A program made the position numbers and the translations under genes. Of a stretch of DNA of 64,000 bases, positions 62,551 through 64,000 are shown one piece after another. Every line of letters starts with the position of its first letter. The first letter of the stretch is position 1. Under the pieces are notes generated by a model, which was not told the origin of the DNA, did not search any database, and was given only the letters and a program-made list of their open reading frames with translations. The stretch is from Paragonimus skrjabini miyazakii (taxonomy: Eukaryota > Platyhelminthes > Trematoda > Plagiorchiida > Troglotrematidae): contig JTDE01000292.1 of assembly GCA_014338405.1 (NCBI GenBank), forward strand, positions 207,749 to 271,748, written 5' to 3'.

Positions 62551-62669
62551 TGCGGACAATTTGTGTGTCGCCAAGCTGCGTTATCCTTCAACGGGGCGTC
62601 CCCACGATTGAGGGGTCCATCAAGAGTGGGCAGACGCACAGGAAGTTGGTCTTCTGGCACAGGGACAAT
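62551..62669 (-). CDS. LARS2: LARS2 exon a
   Basis: 119 bases, the most upstream exon visible. It encodes PVPEDQLPVRLPTLDGP and then WRHTNCP, matching the segment that follows the editing domain and carries the first Cys of a metal-binding-like pair. The acceptor is TCGTTCAG before 62669 (phase 0). The donor GTGAGT starts at 62550, leaving a two-base codon remnant (CA). That remnant joins the first base of the next exon to give Gln, producing CPQCG across the junction. Confidence 0.9.
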
Positions 62670-64000
62670 CTGAACGATAGACCGAATTATGAATTCACAG
62701 GTACACTGAACAAGATGTGTTGGTAAAGATTAAATCACATGATCTAACAGTCAAAATAGAACAAGCAAGTGAGAATCGAGTCTTCTTCTGTGGAGGCGGA
62801 ATTGCAAGACTTCGGTTTCTGGCGCCGGCACAGAGTTCCGGTACAATCGGTACATCAAAAATGGGAGAACGGATGGCGTCTCATCGGCATATCACATGCC
62901 ATTCAGTTCCGTTTAGTAAAAATTGACCAACGTTGTACTGCGTAAGCTGATTAACATTTGTGCAGAGAAAAAGCACTTCATAATCAACGAACAAATACTT
63001 ACATTCTGACAAAAAAATGAACACAATGACATCCAGCTTTCAGTCCACTTACAACACACATGCATATTGTACACTTGTGAATAAAACAGATAGCCAGGGT
63101 CGGTTAGCATCGGTTGGCCGATTCAGACTAGACATGTAAAAGGATACTTTCAACTCGCGACACTTAATTGAGTGAACTAGTTTCGACTGCCTAAATGCAC
63201 TATACTGAAGGCTATTCACACCCTGGCTGACTGCTTTTCACACGAACGCCTGGTATTTGTCGCCTGTTCGCTTAGCTTAAAATCATATCCTGTGCCATAC
63301 ACAGTTGGAAGGAAACAAGAGAATAGACAAAACCCAGTGTGAATTAGCCCCGATAAAACTGAAGCTCCCGTTATACAATTGCATCGATCGGTAAGGCCAT
63401 GGTCACCTTGAAGTAAATGATCAAATTGGAAGTGCAATATTGGTTCTCACAGAAGGTCTTTTTGGTTAAAACCATTGACAGTGTGATCAAGAAAGACCAA
63501 TTCAATATTTCCAGTTGACCATATAACAGCTCAAGCACGAAAGCAACCACTGACATCTCATGATGTGGAAATGTCCATGACATCGTCGAGTCGCTGACCC
63601 TTTGGTCTTGACATGTGATCTTCTGTCTAAGTTTCTGCCATGAAATCGTGTCAAATCAGTCCGTTTACCACGCATTCCAATCGATCGTCAAATTTTGGGT
63701 TTTCATGGTTAATGTGTCCAGTTTGACGGAATTTTGCTAAGTGGAATGAAATGTTGACTCAATGAATGAACTGTATTCGGCAAAGGTAATGTAAACGATT
63801 GACACCGAGAAACAAAATAGTGTAATAGTAGCAACAATAATAATAACACTGGCAATAACAAGTGGTCTCATTCAGTTTAGAGAAATGGAAATTCATCCAG
63901 CAAAATAGTAGAAATGCAACAAGTTGCCAGTGGGAACCATGCTTTTTTCCATATCACGCCCGAGTTAACTAGCTGACGTAAATCGCCTCTGCTCGGTTAC
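62670..64000 (-). other. LARS2: LARS2 upstream intron, running off the window
   Basis: Starts above the phase-0 acceptor of exon a. The preceding exon should encode the SRQR-WG-P-P block. I see no match up to 64000, so the intron probably continues beyond the window. Confidence 0.6.

Larger units (their letters stand above)
36622..62669 (-). other. LARS2: Mitochondrial leucyl-tRNA synthetase gene, partial (7 exons seen)
   Basis: A class I aminoacyl-tRNA synthetase that charges mitochondrial tRNA-Leu in the matrix. Seven exons, read on the minus strand from 62669 down to 36622, total 1149 bases, or 383 codons. Phases agree at all six internal junctions. In order the peptide carries a Cys-x2-Cys pair, the ETDTLDTFVDSSWYY core, PVDIYVGGMEH, the KMSKS signature, a GVLNWQ helix start and LAPVAPIFACELW of the anticodon-binding domain. 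Family members are near 900 residues, so this is roughly the second half. The start codon, the N-terminal Rossmann half and the editing domain lie past 64000. The final C-terminal exon was not recognised. The mitochondrial rather than cytosolic form is indicated by the bacterial-type order and wording of these motifs. Introns range from about 0.7 to 8.8 kb and host several mobile elements. Confidence 0.93.

Noticed and set aside
1..64000. CRISPR array, prokaryotic operon or phage-like module
   Set aside because: No regularly spaced repeats, no tightly packed ORFs and no ribosome-binding-site pattern; introns and retroelements show nuclear eukaryotic DNA.

Overview
The window is eukaryotic, repeat-rich and gene-poor, and its best-supported gene is split into short exons by kilobase introns. 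The mix of an RTE-like LINE, a GIY-YIG Penelope element, a small Ty3/Gypsy element and a tRNA-like SINE fits a flatworm, most likely a digenean trematode (fluke). That assignment is inference; I cannot name the species. Nothing looks prokaryotic, and no CRISPR array, operon or phage module is present.

The main gene is a mitochondrial leucyl-tRNA synthetase (LARS2) on the minus strand. Seven exons lie between 62669 and 36622, six with GT donors and all with AG acceptors. Their phases fit exactly and together give 383 uninterrupted codons. They cover the region around the Cys pair after the editing domain, the catalytic DTFVDSSWYY block, the KMSKS loop and most of the anticodon-binding domain. 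The N-terminal half lies beyond 64000. The last C-terminal exon was not found below 36622.

Layout: 1-9040 has no supported gene, only microsatellites and diffuse repeats. 9041-12212 is a decayed Ty3/Gypsy element on the minus strand with two 191-bp LTRs, no integrase and several frameshifts. 12213-23764 has no supported gene. 23765-24400 is an old RTE reverse transcriptase relic on the minus strand. 24401-33132 holds one exon-like minus-strand ORF (26268-26550) of unknown identity. 33133-35885 is a 5'-truncated, broken RTE-type LINE on the plus strand. 36622-62669 is LARS2. Its introns hold a large Penelope inverted repeat (47500-50016), two SINE copies (56020-56284 and 59468-59744) and an unassigned exon-like ORF (46200-46459).

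The most unusual structure is the Penelope pair. Two head-to-head copies form arms of nearly 1 kb, and both arms carry the same lesions, including replacement of the two catalytic aspartates of the RT. This implies inverted duplication, or arm-to-arm conversion, after the element had already died. I found no convincing new functional system.
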